Below, piece by piece: positions 1 through 6,736 of a stretch of DNA of 64,000 nucleotides. The stretch is from an uncultured Clostridia bacterium (GTDB lineage Bacteria; Bacillota; Clostridia; Lachnospirales; Anaerotignaceae), in assembly GCA_944384265.1 (NCBI GenBank), contig CALWSR010000001.1, positions 1-64,000 of the forward strand. Reading direction: 5' to 3'. Each line of letters starts with the position of its first letter. Positions within the stretch are counted from its first letter, which is position 1. The translations under genes and the position numbers were made by a program. Under the pieces are notes generated by a model that saw nothing but the letters and a program-made list of their open reading frames with translations, searched no databases and was not told the DNA's origin.

Positions 1-49
1 ATTTTGGTTTTATTATGCATATACTTGTACCCAACTATCAACTAATCGT

Positions 50-72
50 AAGGATAATTAAATATTATCCTT
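50..72 (-). terminator. Possible hairpin at the end of the integrase gene
   Basis: A 9-bp inverted repeat (AAGGATAAT / ATTATCCTT, 5-nt loop) overlaps the integrase stop codon. No clear U-run follows on the minus strand, so a terminator function is weak. Confidence 0.3.
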
Positions 73-1000
73 TATTAACATTCATCTTATTTCTTGGGTG
101 CTTAGTAACCAAAATATCTCTTTGTTTCTTGGAAGTAACATGTGTATAAATTTGAGTCGTTGTAATAGAGCTATGTCCCAATAGTTTCTGAATATATCTA
201 ATATCAACATCTTCTTCAAGGAGTAGAGTGGCAAAGGAGTGTCTGAACATATGTGGTGTAATGTGCAGCGAGATACCTGCCATATCTGTATACTTCTTGA
301 TCATAAAGCGAACAGACTGTTCTGAAAGTTGATGGTTTAATCTATTTATAAAAAATGACCCATTCTCCTCAATATGTTCCTCGAATAGCTTATAATATTC
401 TTTCAATGCAGTTATCACATCTTCATTTCCAATTTGAATAATCCTTTCTTTTGCACCTTTCCCATAAATCTTAATCTCACAATCTAATAAGTTTATATTT
501 TCAAATTTTAATGAACATAACTCGGATACACGCATACCGGTGGCAAATAATAATTCCAAAATTGCAATATCTCTTACAGTGGTCTTATATTGATATTCTG
601 TCCTATTCCTAACATCTTGATCTTTCGAAGCATAGGCAGTACAAAGTATCGTTTCAATAATATGCATGGGAATTGTTCTGGGAAGTATAAAAGGTTCATT
701 TGATTTGATTTTAATTTTGGAAAAAGGATTGTTTTCTATCATCTCTTCATATTCTAGATAAGTGTAGAATGCACGTATACTTGCTAGTTTTCTTTTTATG
801 CTTTTTGGTTTGTATTGTTGGTGTAATTGTGTGATAAAGTCATAAATATTTTGTTTGGAAATATCATAGGGTGAAACATCTATATAATCTAGGAATTGAG
901 AGATATCGATTCTATAGGATTTTAGAGTTTTTGAATTTAATCCTTTCTGATATTGGCAATAAGATAAATAGCCTTCTAGTGATTTATGTAAAATTTTCAT
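65..1000 (-). CDS. Tyrosine recombinase / integrase (XerC/D-like)
   Basis: A 311-residue site-specific recombinase. The N-terminal part (about residues 1-95) fits a SAM-like core-binding domain. The catalytic domain shows the family residues: the first Arg in GMRVSEL, a Lys in the GKGAKER beta-turn, H-x-x-R in PHMFRHSFA, the second His in LLGHSS and the Tyr nucleophile in QIYTHV. Such enzymes cut and rejoin DNA through a 3'-phosphotyrosine and either integrate and excise elements or resolve multimers. An AGGAGG site precedes the start on the minus strand. It points away from the rest of the window and sits beside decayed genes, as expected at the accessory edge of an element. Whether it is an integrase or a Xer-type resolvase cannot be decided without its site. 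Confidence 0.93.
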   Translation of the reverse strand: MKILHKSLEGYLSYCQYQKGLNSKTLKSYRIDISQFLDYIDVSPYDISKQNIYDFITQLHQQYKPKSIKRKLASIRAFYTYLEYEEMIENNPFSKIKIKSNEPFILPRTIPMHIIETILCTAYASKDQDVRNRTEYQYKTTVRDIAILELLFATGMRVSELCSLKFENINLLDCEIKIYGKGAKERIIQIGNEDVITALKEYYKLFEEHIEENGSFFINRLNHQLSEQSVRFMIKKYTDMAGISLHITPHMFRHSFATLLLEEDVDIRYIQKLLGHSSITTTQIYTHVTSKKQRDILVTKHPRNKMNVNKG

Positions 1001-1181
1001 TTCTAAATATCCTCCTATTTTATATGCTATATACTTTTATTCTTTATTAATTTAACAAAATAGGGGAGAGTTGCCTATACTTTGAAATGGTTATTTTTAT
1101 TCTTCAAATGGTTTGGAATATAATAATAATATTAGTACAATTTACAGACATACATATTGAAAATAAAGCTAATTATTTTGA

Positions 1182-1922
1182 TTCATAAAGACCGGTATTG
1201 AATTAAAACCAGATATATTAAACTATATAGATAATACTGAATATGAGTTAATAAGTAAACATAAAGGTATATTGAAGCTTTCAGATATTTTCGTTTATCC
1301 TGTTTTAAAGGAGGGAAATATGAAAAATAAAAAAGGGAAAACTATTTGCAGGAGGAAAGAAGATACATTAGAGTTTATTAAAAATAAAAAATATATTGTT
1401 ATATCAGGAGAGAGGGAATTTGGAAAAACAGCATTGATGAAACAATTATATAAAGAGTTTTTGATATGAAATTTTATCCAATTCTTTTAGACGTATCTGT
1501 ATTGAATACAGCAGATAGTGATGAATTGGATAATAAGATAGCAAATTCATATAAACAACAATATAACAATTTAGAAGAAGTAAGATTAGATGAATGCACA
1601 TTACAATATGTAAAAGAGCAAACTCCAGAAATCTGTCGTGAGGCAGTACAACAAAATGCTTTTTTACAATACTATATGTAGAGGAAAAGACTACGGAAAT
1701 ATGTATGTTAGCGGTAAGGAAGAATGGAATGGCATTACAATTTATAGAAAACAAAACTCCAGAATTATGTCTTGAGGCAGTAAAACAGGATGGAAAAGCC
1801 TTATTGTATATAAAAAACCTACTTTAGAATTATGCAGAGAAGCTGTAAAACAAAATAAAGATGCAATATTTGACATAAGTGATCCAGATCTAAAAGAATA
1901 TTTAAAGAAAGAATTTAACATA
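1182..1922 (+). pseudogene. Remnant of an nSTAND-type ATPase joined to DUF4116-like repeats
   Basis: Open frames here are pieces of larger genes. From 1182 the first frame reads through LSDIFVYP and a Walker A motif, GEREFGKT, then stops at 1469. The natural continuation (FYPILLDVSVLNT) is in another frame from 1466, so there is a frameshift. This arrangement, a 'DIFV-P' segment then P-loop then 'PILLD', is familiar from nSTAND NTPases of defence-type proteins. From about 1580, in shifting frames, come three copies of a repeat of the form LQYVKEQTPEIC-EAV-Q (near 1590, 1730 and 1815), resembling DUF4116 repeats. No start with a good ribosome binding site covers the whole. I call it a decayed gene or two fused remnants. 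The family names rest on motif memory only. Confidence 0.6.
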
Positions 1923-1946
1923 GGACACCTCGGTGTCCATTTTTTA
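1923..1946 (+). terminator. Intrinsic terminator
   Basis: Perfect 7-bp stem GGACACC / GGTGTCC with a 2-nt spacer, followed by ATTTTTT. It separates the decayed region from the next small operon. Confidence 0.8.
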
Positions 1947-1994
1947 TTATATCAATATATCCATTTTATTGTATATTTGGGAAGGAGATTATCT

Positions 1995-2258
1995 ATGAGT
2001 TCATTAGAAAAAATGTCATTACATAACGATAAAAAAGCAACAAAATATGAGAATTCTAAAGTAGAAGAATATTGGGTAATAGCAGAAGATGAAAGTGGTT
2101 TTGGTGGCGGTAATCAATATCACAGTATTGATTCTGCTATAAAGTGTGCAGAAGAATTTGTTAAAAGTAAGAAGTGGGAAACTGTTTATTGCCAAACCTA
2201 CACTGAAACAGTAGGATTTACTACAGTATGGAAAAATGGGAAATGGATTCAGAGGTGA
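1995..2258 (+). CDS. Small hypothetical protein
   Basis: An 87-residue protein. I chose the ATG at 1995 because AAGGAG lies 8 nt upstream; the longer frame would need a TTG with no site. The sequence has a glycine-rich turn (GFGGGNQYH), then SIDSAIKCAEEF, which looks like a helix, and ends in VWKNGKWIQR. It is first in a run of small phage- or plasmid-style genes at 2.0-3.1 kb. Not recognised. The compact, charged, cytoplasmic character is all that can be said. Confidence 0.6.
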   Translation: MSSLEKMSLHNDKKATKYENSKVEEYWVIAEDESGFGGGNQYHSIDSAIKCAEEFVKSKKWETVYCQTYTETVGFTTVWKNGKWIQR

Positions 2259-2265
2259 TTATTTT

Positions 2266-2448
2266 ATGGCTAAGTATATAAGCAGAAAAAGAGCGGTAGA
2301 TATTGTAAAATTTCATGGTGATGAGGTTACTGCTTGGATACAGGTTAGTAGCTTACCAGCAGTTGAAATAAATACTGGAAATTGGATTGAGGGTAGTAAT
2401 GTATGTACATTTTGTAATAACAGTAAATTTAATGGATATACAGTCTGA
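2266..2448 (+). CDS. Small zinc-ribbon-type protein, possibly frameshifted
   Basis: A 60-residue frame starting at the ATG at 2266 with AGAGGTGA upstream. The N-terminus (YISRKRAVDIV) parallels the YIRRQDALVSI start of the gene at 2522, so the two are likely relatives. It has a single CTFC pair and no second pair, so the ribbon is incomplete. The frame ends abruptly, but the +1 frame continues coding-like to a stop near 2509 (WKPPFYPSYWYKDGKLVRV). That suggests a frameshift or a shortened C-terminus. The family occurs widely in mobile DNA of gut Firmicutes; its function is not known to me. Confidence 0.5.
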   Translation: MAKYISRKRAVDIVKFHGDEVTAWIQVSSLPAVEINTGNWIEGSNVCTFCNNSKFNGYTV

Positions 2449-2521
2449 CTGGAAACCACCCTTTTACCCTAGTTATTGGTACAAAGATGGAAAATTAGTG
2501 AGAGTATAGGAGGTAGAACAA

Positions 2522-2770
2522 ATGAGTGAATATATCAGAAGACAGGATGCTTTAGTCTCTATTAGACAATATCAATATCCTTATGGCGTTGAATTTCTAA
2601 TTAATAACCTACCAGCTGCAGATGTTGCAGTGGTGAAGCATGGGAAGTGGATTTCTCTATCTCACGACCACAATGACGTTTATTGTAGATGCTCTGAATG
2701 TGGTAAAGCAAAAGCTGGTAGAACAAATTACTGCCCCAACTGTGGTGCCAGAATGGATAAGGAGGAATAA
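2522..2770 (+). CDS. Phage-type zinc-ribbon protein
   Basis: An 82-residue protein with an AGGAGG site upstream. The layout is typical of small phage and plasmid proteins: an N-terminal YIRRQDAL helix, a middle segment ending in LPAADV followed by HGKW, and a C-terminal zinc ribbon with two pairs, CSEC and CPNCG. The four cysteines should bind one zinc ion. It lies 2 nt before the next gene and probably shares its transcript. Function unknown; nucleic-acid or protein binding is inferred from the ribbon only. Confidence 0.7.
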   Translation: MSEYIRRQDALVSIRQYQYPYGVEFLINNLPAADVAVVKHGKWISLSHDHNDVYCRCSECGKAKAGRTNYCPNCGARMDKEE

Positions 2771-2772
2771 AT

Positions 2773-3123
2773 ATGCTGACTAAAAAAGAAGCACTGGAAA
2801 AAACAGTACATATGTGGCGGTGGATTGCAGAGGAGTGTGAAAGACAGAAAAAAGTAATAGATAAAAAGGAATATTTTGAGTATCACAATATAAGTAATAT
2901 TCCATACTTTAGATGTTATTTATGTGAGTATCAATGTCAAGCTAAGGTACATACTTGCTTAATTGAGGATTGGAATCTAAATGACAATTCTTGCAACAGT
3001 GGTTGCGCTATGGTCGAGTTTGGAGATTATCGTGATGGTTTTTATGATAATGACTACAAAAAGTGTGCCAAAGCCGCAAATGCAATCGCAGATTTAGCTA
3101 AAATGGAAATAGATATATTATAA
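2773..3123 (+). CDS. Cysteine-rich hypothetical protein
   Basis: A 116-residue protein that follows the zinc-ribbon gene by 2 nt, with the ribosome binding site (AAGGAGG) inside the upstream gene's end. It carries nine cysteines, including CYLCEYQC and CNSGC, which look like a metal site. The C-terminus is helical (KCAKAANAIADLAKMEI). Not recognised; it resembles uncharacterised small proteins of phages and plasmids. Confidence 0.6.
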   Translation: MLTKKEALEKTVHMWRWIAEECERQKKVIDKKEYFEYHNISNIPYFRCYLCEYQCQAKVHTCLIEDWNLNDNSCNSGCAMVEFGDYRDGFYDNDYKKCAKAANAIADLAKMEIDIL

Positions 3124-3490
3124 TATTTGAAAGTGGCAATAGTTTGTGACTAAATCAAGTAATAAATATTATAAGATTTAATAAAAATGTGGAAATTGAT
3201 TTCAAGTGAGTGTAAGATGATATAGTGTAATAAAAATAGAAGAATATTATTAAAAATGGTGCAGAATTCATGATTGATAATGGATGTTGGCAGTTTAGAT
3301 AGTTAGATATATTACTTATAATTTTTATCAAAATAGTTTATATTTATCTATATTTATGCAGTATAAAGTCTTTTCTACGGAAAAATAGAAAATTTGTAAG
3401 AGTATATTAATTCAATAAAATTACTGTAACTCATCGGGTGCACACTAAATAACAAGTGCACCCGTTATTTATAAGAAAGGAATGATATAG
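3124..3490 (+). other. Noncoding stretch before the phosphatase gene
   Basis: 367 nt without a credible gene in either strand. The only clear structure is the hairpin at 3435-3470. AT-rich -10-like words occur, but no convincing promoter pair could be assigned. Confidence 0.5.
3435..3470 (+). terminator. Strong hairpin just upstream of the phosphatase gene
   Basis: Perfect 9-bp stem CGGGTGCAC / GTGCACCCG with a 12-nt loop, followed by TTATTT. It ends only 20 nt before the next start codon and could be a terminator for upstream transcription or an attenuator. Confidence 0.6.
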
Positions 3491-4021
3491 ATGAAAATTT
3501 ATCTAACAAGGCACGGTCAAGTCAACCATAACCTTTATGGTGTTTACTGTAATGCTAATGAAGATTTAAATGAAACTGGCATAGAGCAAGCATTTGCTCT
3601 AAAAGATAAGATGATAAATATTGATTATGATATTACTTACTGTTCTCCTTTAATAAGAGCAAAACATACAGCAGAAATTTTAAATACGAAAAATAAGCAA
3701 ATTATAACTATTAGTGAATTAGCGGAAAGAAATCCTGGAAGTTTATCAGGACAGTCATTGAAAGTTACTAACAGAGAAGAGTATTGGAATTATTATTCTA
3801 AGATAAGATATGGTACAGCTGAAAATATTGTTACATTCTTCGATAGAGTGTTTAATTTTATTAATTCTATAAAGGATGTTAATTATAATAACATATTAAT
3901 AGTTGGTCATAGTGGTATCTCTAAAGCGTTTTATGCTTATTTTAATGGTATACCTAAAGATGGCCTATTTCTTGATAAAGGATTAAAAAATTGTGAAATC
4001 AAAGAATATATATTGAAATAA
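3491..4021 (+). CDS. Histidine phosphatase superfamily protein
   Basis: A 176-residue enzyme of the phosphoglycerate-mutase-like superfamily. The N-terminus has the signature LTRHG with the catalytic His8 next to Arg7. A second arginine follows in SPLIRAKHTAEIL, the usual SPL.RA.QTA position. The second catalytic His lies in VGHSG near residue 141. These enzymes form a phosphohistidine intermediate and remove phosphate from small molecules or proteins; the substrate cannot be told here. An AAAGGA site precedes the ATG. It stands alone, with gaps on both sides, between small unrecognised genes and the Fic gene. Length is normal for the short branch of the family. Confidence 0.9.
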   Translation: MKIYLTRHGQVNHNLYGVYCNANEDLNETGIEQAFALKDKMINIDYDITYCSPLIRAKHTAEILNTKNKQIITISELAERNPGSLSGQSLKVTNREEYWNYYSKIRYGTAENIVTFFDRVFNFINSIKDVNYNNILIVGHSGISKAFYAYFNGIPKDGLFLDKGLKNCEIKEYILK

Positions 4022-4271
4022 GTGTAGAAATTGACCTTTATAACAGTTGTATTAAGTTGTGATATAATGTTTCAATTGCGAAAATATGATATATTAGCGA
4101 TGAAATTAGACGATATAATAGAAGTATTGATGAGAATGATTTCAAGTTGTGTTATAAGTCATCCAATACTATAACTAATTTATTTGAAAGAGAATTGATG
4201 TTAAAAAGAAACTATAGGATAGTTAAGTAAAGCAAGTAGTTGTATTAATGGTATTAAGGGTGGTGTTACTT

Positions 4272-5021
4272 ATGAAAATTCGATACAATACATGGTACAA
4301 TCATATAAACATAAATGCATTAGAACAAAAAAAGAATTTAGTGTCAAAGTATTTGAAGAAAGATAAGAATAAATTATTAAACAAAATATTCATGGAAGAA
4401 TTTATGTACAAATATATTTATAACACCAATTCAATAGAAGGTAATAATGTAACTGAATATGATACAGAGCATATTATAAAGACTAGTACATTTTTAGAGG
4501 AATATACAGCTAAAGATAATATGGAAGTATTTGGTACTTATAAGGCTTGGCAATATATAAATACATTGCCAGAAATAAATATAGAAACTGTAAAGATGAT
4601 ACACAAGTATATATTATTTTATGAACCTAATCACGCAGGTGTATTTAGAAATGTGCCTGTGCACATTAGTGGAAAGCAAATATTAACATCAGTTTTTATA
4701 GCTGAAAAGATGGATAACTTATTACGATATACTGATAAATATGATAATATTTTTGAAAAAATAGCAATCATGCATCTTTTGTTTGAAAATATACACCCGT
4801 TCATTGATGGTAATGGTAGAACAGGTCGTATGCTGATAAATTTACAATTAATGAGTAATGGATACTTGCCAATAAATATTAAAAAAGCTGACGTAAGTAG
4901 ATATTATAGGTGTTTTAGGCAATATGATATAAAGTATAAAAAGGGTGTTCAGGAAATGTTCAACTTGATTACTAAGTATGAATACGATGAATTGATAAGA
5001 TTCAAGGAGTTGATTAGGTGA
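4272..5021 (+). CDS. Fic domain protein with N-terminal inhibitory motif
   Basis: A 249-residue Fic/DOC-family protein. The core motif [12 protein letters not shown] (catalytic His175) is complete, so it should transfer a nucleotide, usually AMP from ATP, to a protein hydroxyl. An inhibitory motif of the (S/T)xxxE(G/N) type is seen as TNSIEG at residues 52-57, with Glu56 expected to block ATP. That makes it a self-inhibited Fic with the inhibitory helix ahead of the core. I chose the ATG at 4272 because AAGGGTGGTG precedes it; an in-frame start at 4248 has no site. A close but frameshifted paralogue lies at 20664. The target protein is unknown. Confidence 0.92.
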   Translation: MKIRYNTWYNHININALEQKKNLVSKYLKKDKNKLLNKIFMEEFMYKYIYNTNSIEGNNVTEYDTEHIIKTSTFLEEYTAKDNMEVFGTYKAWQYINTLPEINIETVKMIHKYILFYEPNHAGVFRNVPVHISGKQILTSVFIAEKMDNLLRYTDKYDNIFEKIAIMHLLFENIHPFIDGNGRTGRMLINLQLMSNGYLPINIKKADVSRYYRCFRQYDIKYKKGVQEMFNLITKYEYDELIRFKELIR

Positions 5022-5126
5022 TTACATAAATAAAATATATTATCTCGAGCATTGAGTATAAAGTGTGCGGTCGAGTTCTGACCTAAAAGTGAATAATAAC
5101 TTTAATAGTATAGGGGGTATATATTT

Positions 5127-5480
5127 ATGAGAGATTTTGAAAGAGATTACAATGACTTAATAGAACGTAATGGGGATAAATATTTATCTGAAATGGTAAT
5201 ATATAGTATAATAAGAGATGCTCTATTTAGAGGTAATTTGGATAAGTTAGAAATAGAAGATTTTATGAATGTTTGTATGAGTATTTATGATAATGGTTTA
5301 CCTAATATAGAAAATTTATCACCATATGATGTAGGTAATTTTGTAATGTATTTAAATGAAGATAAAGATATGACTGTAAAGAATATTTATAAGTTATTAA
5401 GATATTCAGTAGAAGAAGGTCTTTATGATAAAATTTTAATATTATATAATGATTATAGATATATTAAATATGATGAATAA
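5127..5480 (+). CDS. Hypothetical protein, paralogue of the next gene
   Basis: A 117-residue acidic protein preceded by a G-rich site (TAGGGGG). The pattern EIEDFMNVCMSIYDN followed by SPYDVGNFVMYL is matched in the next gene by EVDDFLEICIDFYKN and LGIYGIGRYIL with similar spacing, so the two look like diverged duplicates. No motif of known function is visible and the protein should be helical and cytoplasmic. The run of three small genes at 5.1-6.1 kb probably forms one transcript. Confidence 0.65.
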   Translation: MRDFERDYNDLIERNGDKYLSEMVIYSIIRDALFRGNLDKLEIEDFMNVCMSIYDNGLPNIENLSPYDVGNFVMYLNEDKDMTVKNIYKLLRYSVEEGLYDKILILYNDYRYIKYDE

Positions 5481-5502
5481 TGTAATAAGGTGTGTGATTG
5501 AT

Positions 5503-5901
5503 ATGTCTATATGTGATTTATATCATGAGTTAGAGGGTAAGGGTGTGTATGTTTTAGAAAAAGTAATTTTATATGATATGGTGAAGAGTGTTATAGACTT
5601 TTGTAATTTATCCAATAAAGAAGTTGATGACTTTTTAGAAATATGCATAGATTTTTATAAAAATGAAATATTAAACAGAGATGATTATTATAGAGATTTA
5701 GGTATATATGGTATAGGTAGATATATTTTACATGCCTATGAATGTATTCAGAATAGATTTGGAATACCTGAATGTAATAAGAAATATATTGAGGAAAATT
5801 GTAATGAATGGTTTAAAGATGGTATATATACTGGTTTGTTGTATAAGTATTTAAAGGCGTTTTATTGTCACTATATGGATACATTGTATTTTAATTATTA
5901 A
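5503..5901 (+). CDS. Hypothetical protein, paralogue of the previous gene
   Basis: A 132-residue protein starting at the ATG at 5503, which has AAGGTG about 10 nt upstream; an upstream in-frame ATG at 5449 would overlap the previous gene and lacks a site. The N-terminal 80 residues parallel the preceding gene. A cysteine-containing tail (CNKKYIEENCNEWF, FYCHYMD) is specific to this copy. Not recognised. Confidence 0.65.
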   Translation: MSICDLYHELEGKGVYVLEKVILYDMVKSVIDFCNLSNKEVDDFLEICIDFYKNEILNRDDYYRDLGIYGIGRYILHAYECIQNRFGIPECNKKYIEENCNEWFKDGIYTGLLYKYLKAFYCHYMDTLYFNY

Positions 5902-5915
5902 AGAAGGTGTATTAA

Positions 5916-6122
5916 GTGGTAAAGCATGATGATATTTACTCTATATTACATGAAATAAATGATGTTTTTACAGGTTATTATTCTAATTCGGAAGAATTTG
6001 AGCTAGCAACTGTTATTAGAAGATTGAAATACTATGTAAATAATAATCTATATGCTATGGAAAAATTATTTGCCAAATATGTAAATGAAGAACTAGATAA
6101 TTATTTGGCAATACTTAAATAG
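5916..6122 (+). CDS. Small hypothetical protein (GTG start)
   Basis: A 68-residue protein that starts with GTG at 5916, with AGAAGGTG placed 6 nt upstream. It is mostly helical (DDIYSILHEINDVF, LATVIRRLKYYVNN). It closes the three-gene run and is followed by terminators. Not recognised; a shortened relative of its two neighbours is possible but the similarity is weak. Confidence 0.55.
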   Translation: MVKHDDIYSILHEINDVFTGYYSNSEEFELATVIRRLKYYVNNNLYAMEKLFAKYVNEELDNYLAILK

Positions 6123-6205
6123 ACACTTTATTGTGTAATATAAGTTCATTATCTTCTTAATAAGTTAAGATATACACATATTACAACATGAGTATATTAA
6201 ATGGA

Positions 6206-6236
6206 AAAGGATAGGTATTATACGAACCTATCCTTT
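6206..6236 (+). terminator. Hairpin after the small-gene run
   Basis: Perfect 11-bp stem AAAGGATAGGT / ACCTATCCTTT with a 9-nt loop. The U-run is short, so it may act in either direction. Confidence 0.55.
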
Positions 6237-6248
6237 ACTGTTATAAAA

Positions 6249-6309
6249 AGGCTGTTGAAATACATGTTGAGGGAAACTGCTTCGTCGTCGCAAGAAGCCT
6301 GATTTTTTA
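6249..6309 (+). terminator. Weak nested hairpin with T-run
   Basis: AGGCT pairs with AGCCT across an inner GCTTC / GAAGC hairpin, followed by GATTTTTT. It is imperfect; it could equally be the worn end of a lost insertion sequence. Confidence 0.3.
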
Positions 6310-6338
6310 TGTTTCCTAAAATGTCAATGCACATCTAT

Positions 6339-6382
6339 GAGAGGGTATCCTTTGAAATTAAAGGATACCCTCTCTATTTTTT
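6339..6382 (+). terminator. Strong intrinsic terminator
   Basis: Perfect 15-bp stem (GAGAGGGTATCC with three more T on the left arm), 6-nt loop, then TATTTTTT. It insulates the adhesin leader region from upstream genes. Confidence 0.85.
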
Positions 6383-6457
6383 ATCTCTAAATTATGATGT
6401 AAAATTTCCCTTTTTTCAAATTCTATATTGTATTAAATCTATGAATAGTAAAAGAAT

Positions 6458-6491
6458 ATGGGAGTGCCTTTGGGTGCTCCCATAAATTTTT
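6458..6491 (+). terminator. Intrinsic terminator or attenuator
   Basis: An 11-bp stem (ATGGGAGTGCC / GGTGCTCCCAT, two G-U pairs), TTTG loop, then AAATTTTTTT. It lies about 110 nt before the leader ORF of the giant surface-protein gene. Confidence 0.7.
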
Positions 6492-6601
6492 TTAATTAAA
6501 TTTTCTATAACTGAAATGAAAGGAGAGCATATTTTAGGTTAATAACCTTCTAACTAAAACTAAATAATCTTTTTTTGAATGCACTTAAAGGAGATGGTTT
6601 T

Positions 6602-6640
6602 ATGAGCGATATTGATAGTAGATCCACTACGAATACTTAA
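6602..6640 (+). CDS. Putative 12-residue leader peptide
   Basis: A tiny ORF encoding MSDIDSRSTTNT, with AAAGGAG well placed 9 nt upstream. It is followed within 11 nt by a strong terminator hairpin and then by the giant surface-protein gene. That order, leader ORF then terminator then gene, fits transcription attenuation. The peptide has Ser and Thr but no striking run of one amino acid, so the sensed signal is not evident. A second such leader precedes the next surface-protein gene. Confidence 0.45.
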   Translation: MSDIDSRSTTNT

Positions 6641-6650
6641 TTGTCACTAG

Positions 6651-6691
6651 CTTAAAACCATACTAATTTTAAGGTGTGGTTTTAAGTTTTT
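6651..6691 (+). terminator. Terminator between leader ORF and giant gene
   Basis: A 13-bp stem (CTTAAAACCATAC / GTGTGGTTTTAAG, one G-U pair), 10-nt loop and TTTTTATAT. It ends 45 nt before the giant gene's start codon, so the gene is transcribed only by read-through or from a promoter hidden in the short remaining spacer. Confidence 0.75.
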
Positions 6692-6736
6692 ATATAAATT
6701 GAAAACACAGATTATTTTAGTAAAGGAGGTTACATT

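Noticed and set aside
1446..1754. Minus-strand frame over the ATPase remnant
   Set aside because: It overlaps coding-like remnants of the plus strand, lacks a ribosome binding site and has a random hydrophobic composition.
2431..2509. Separate 25-codon gene after the frameshifted zinc-ribbon gene
   Set aside because: No ribosome binding site; better explained as the shifted C-terminal end of the gene at 2266.
4031..4068. Promoter TTGACC ... TATAAT before the first Fic gene
   Set aside because: The spacer is 26 nt, far from the usual 16-18 nt, and the -10 lies about 200 nt before the start codon.
6249..6309. End of an insertion sequence
   Set aside because: The GGCTGTTGAAAT-like start recalls some IS ends, but no second end or transposase is near; kept only as a weak hairpin.
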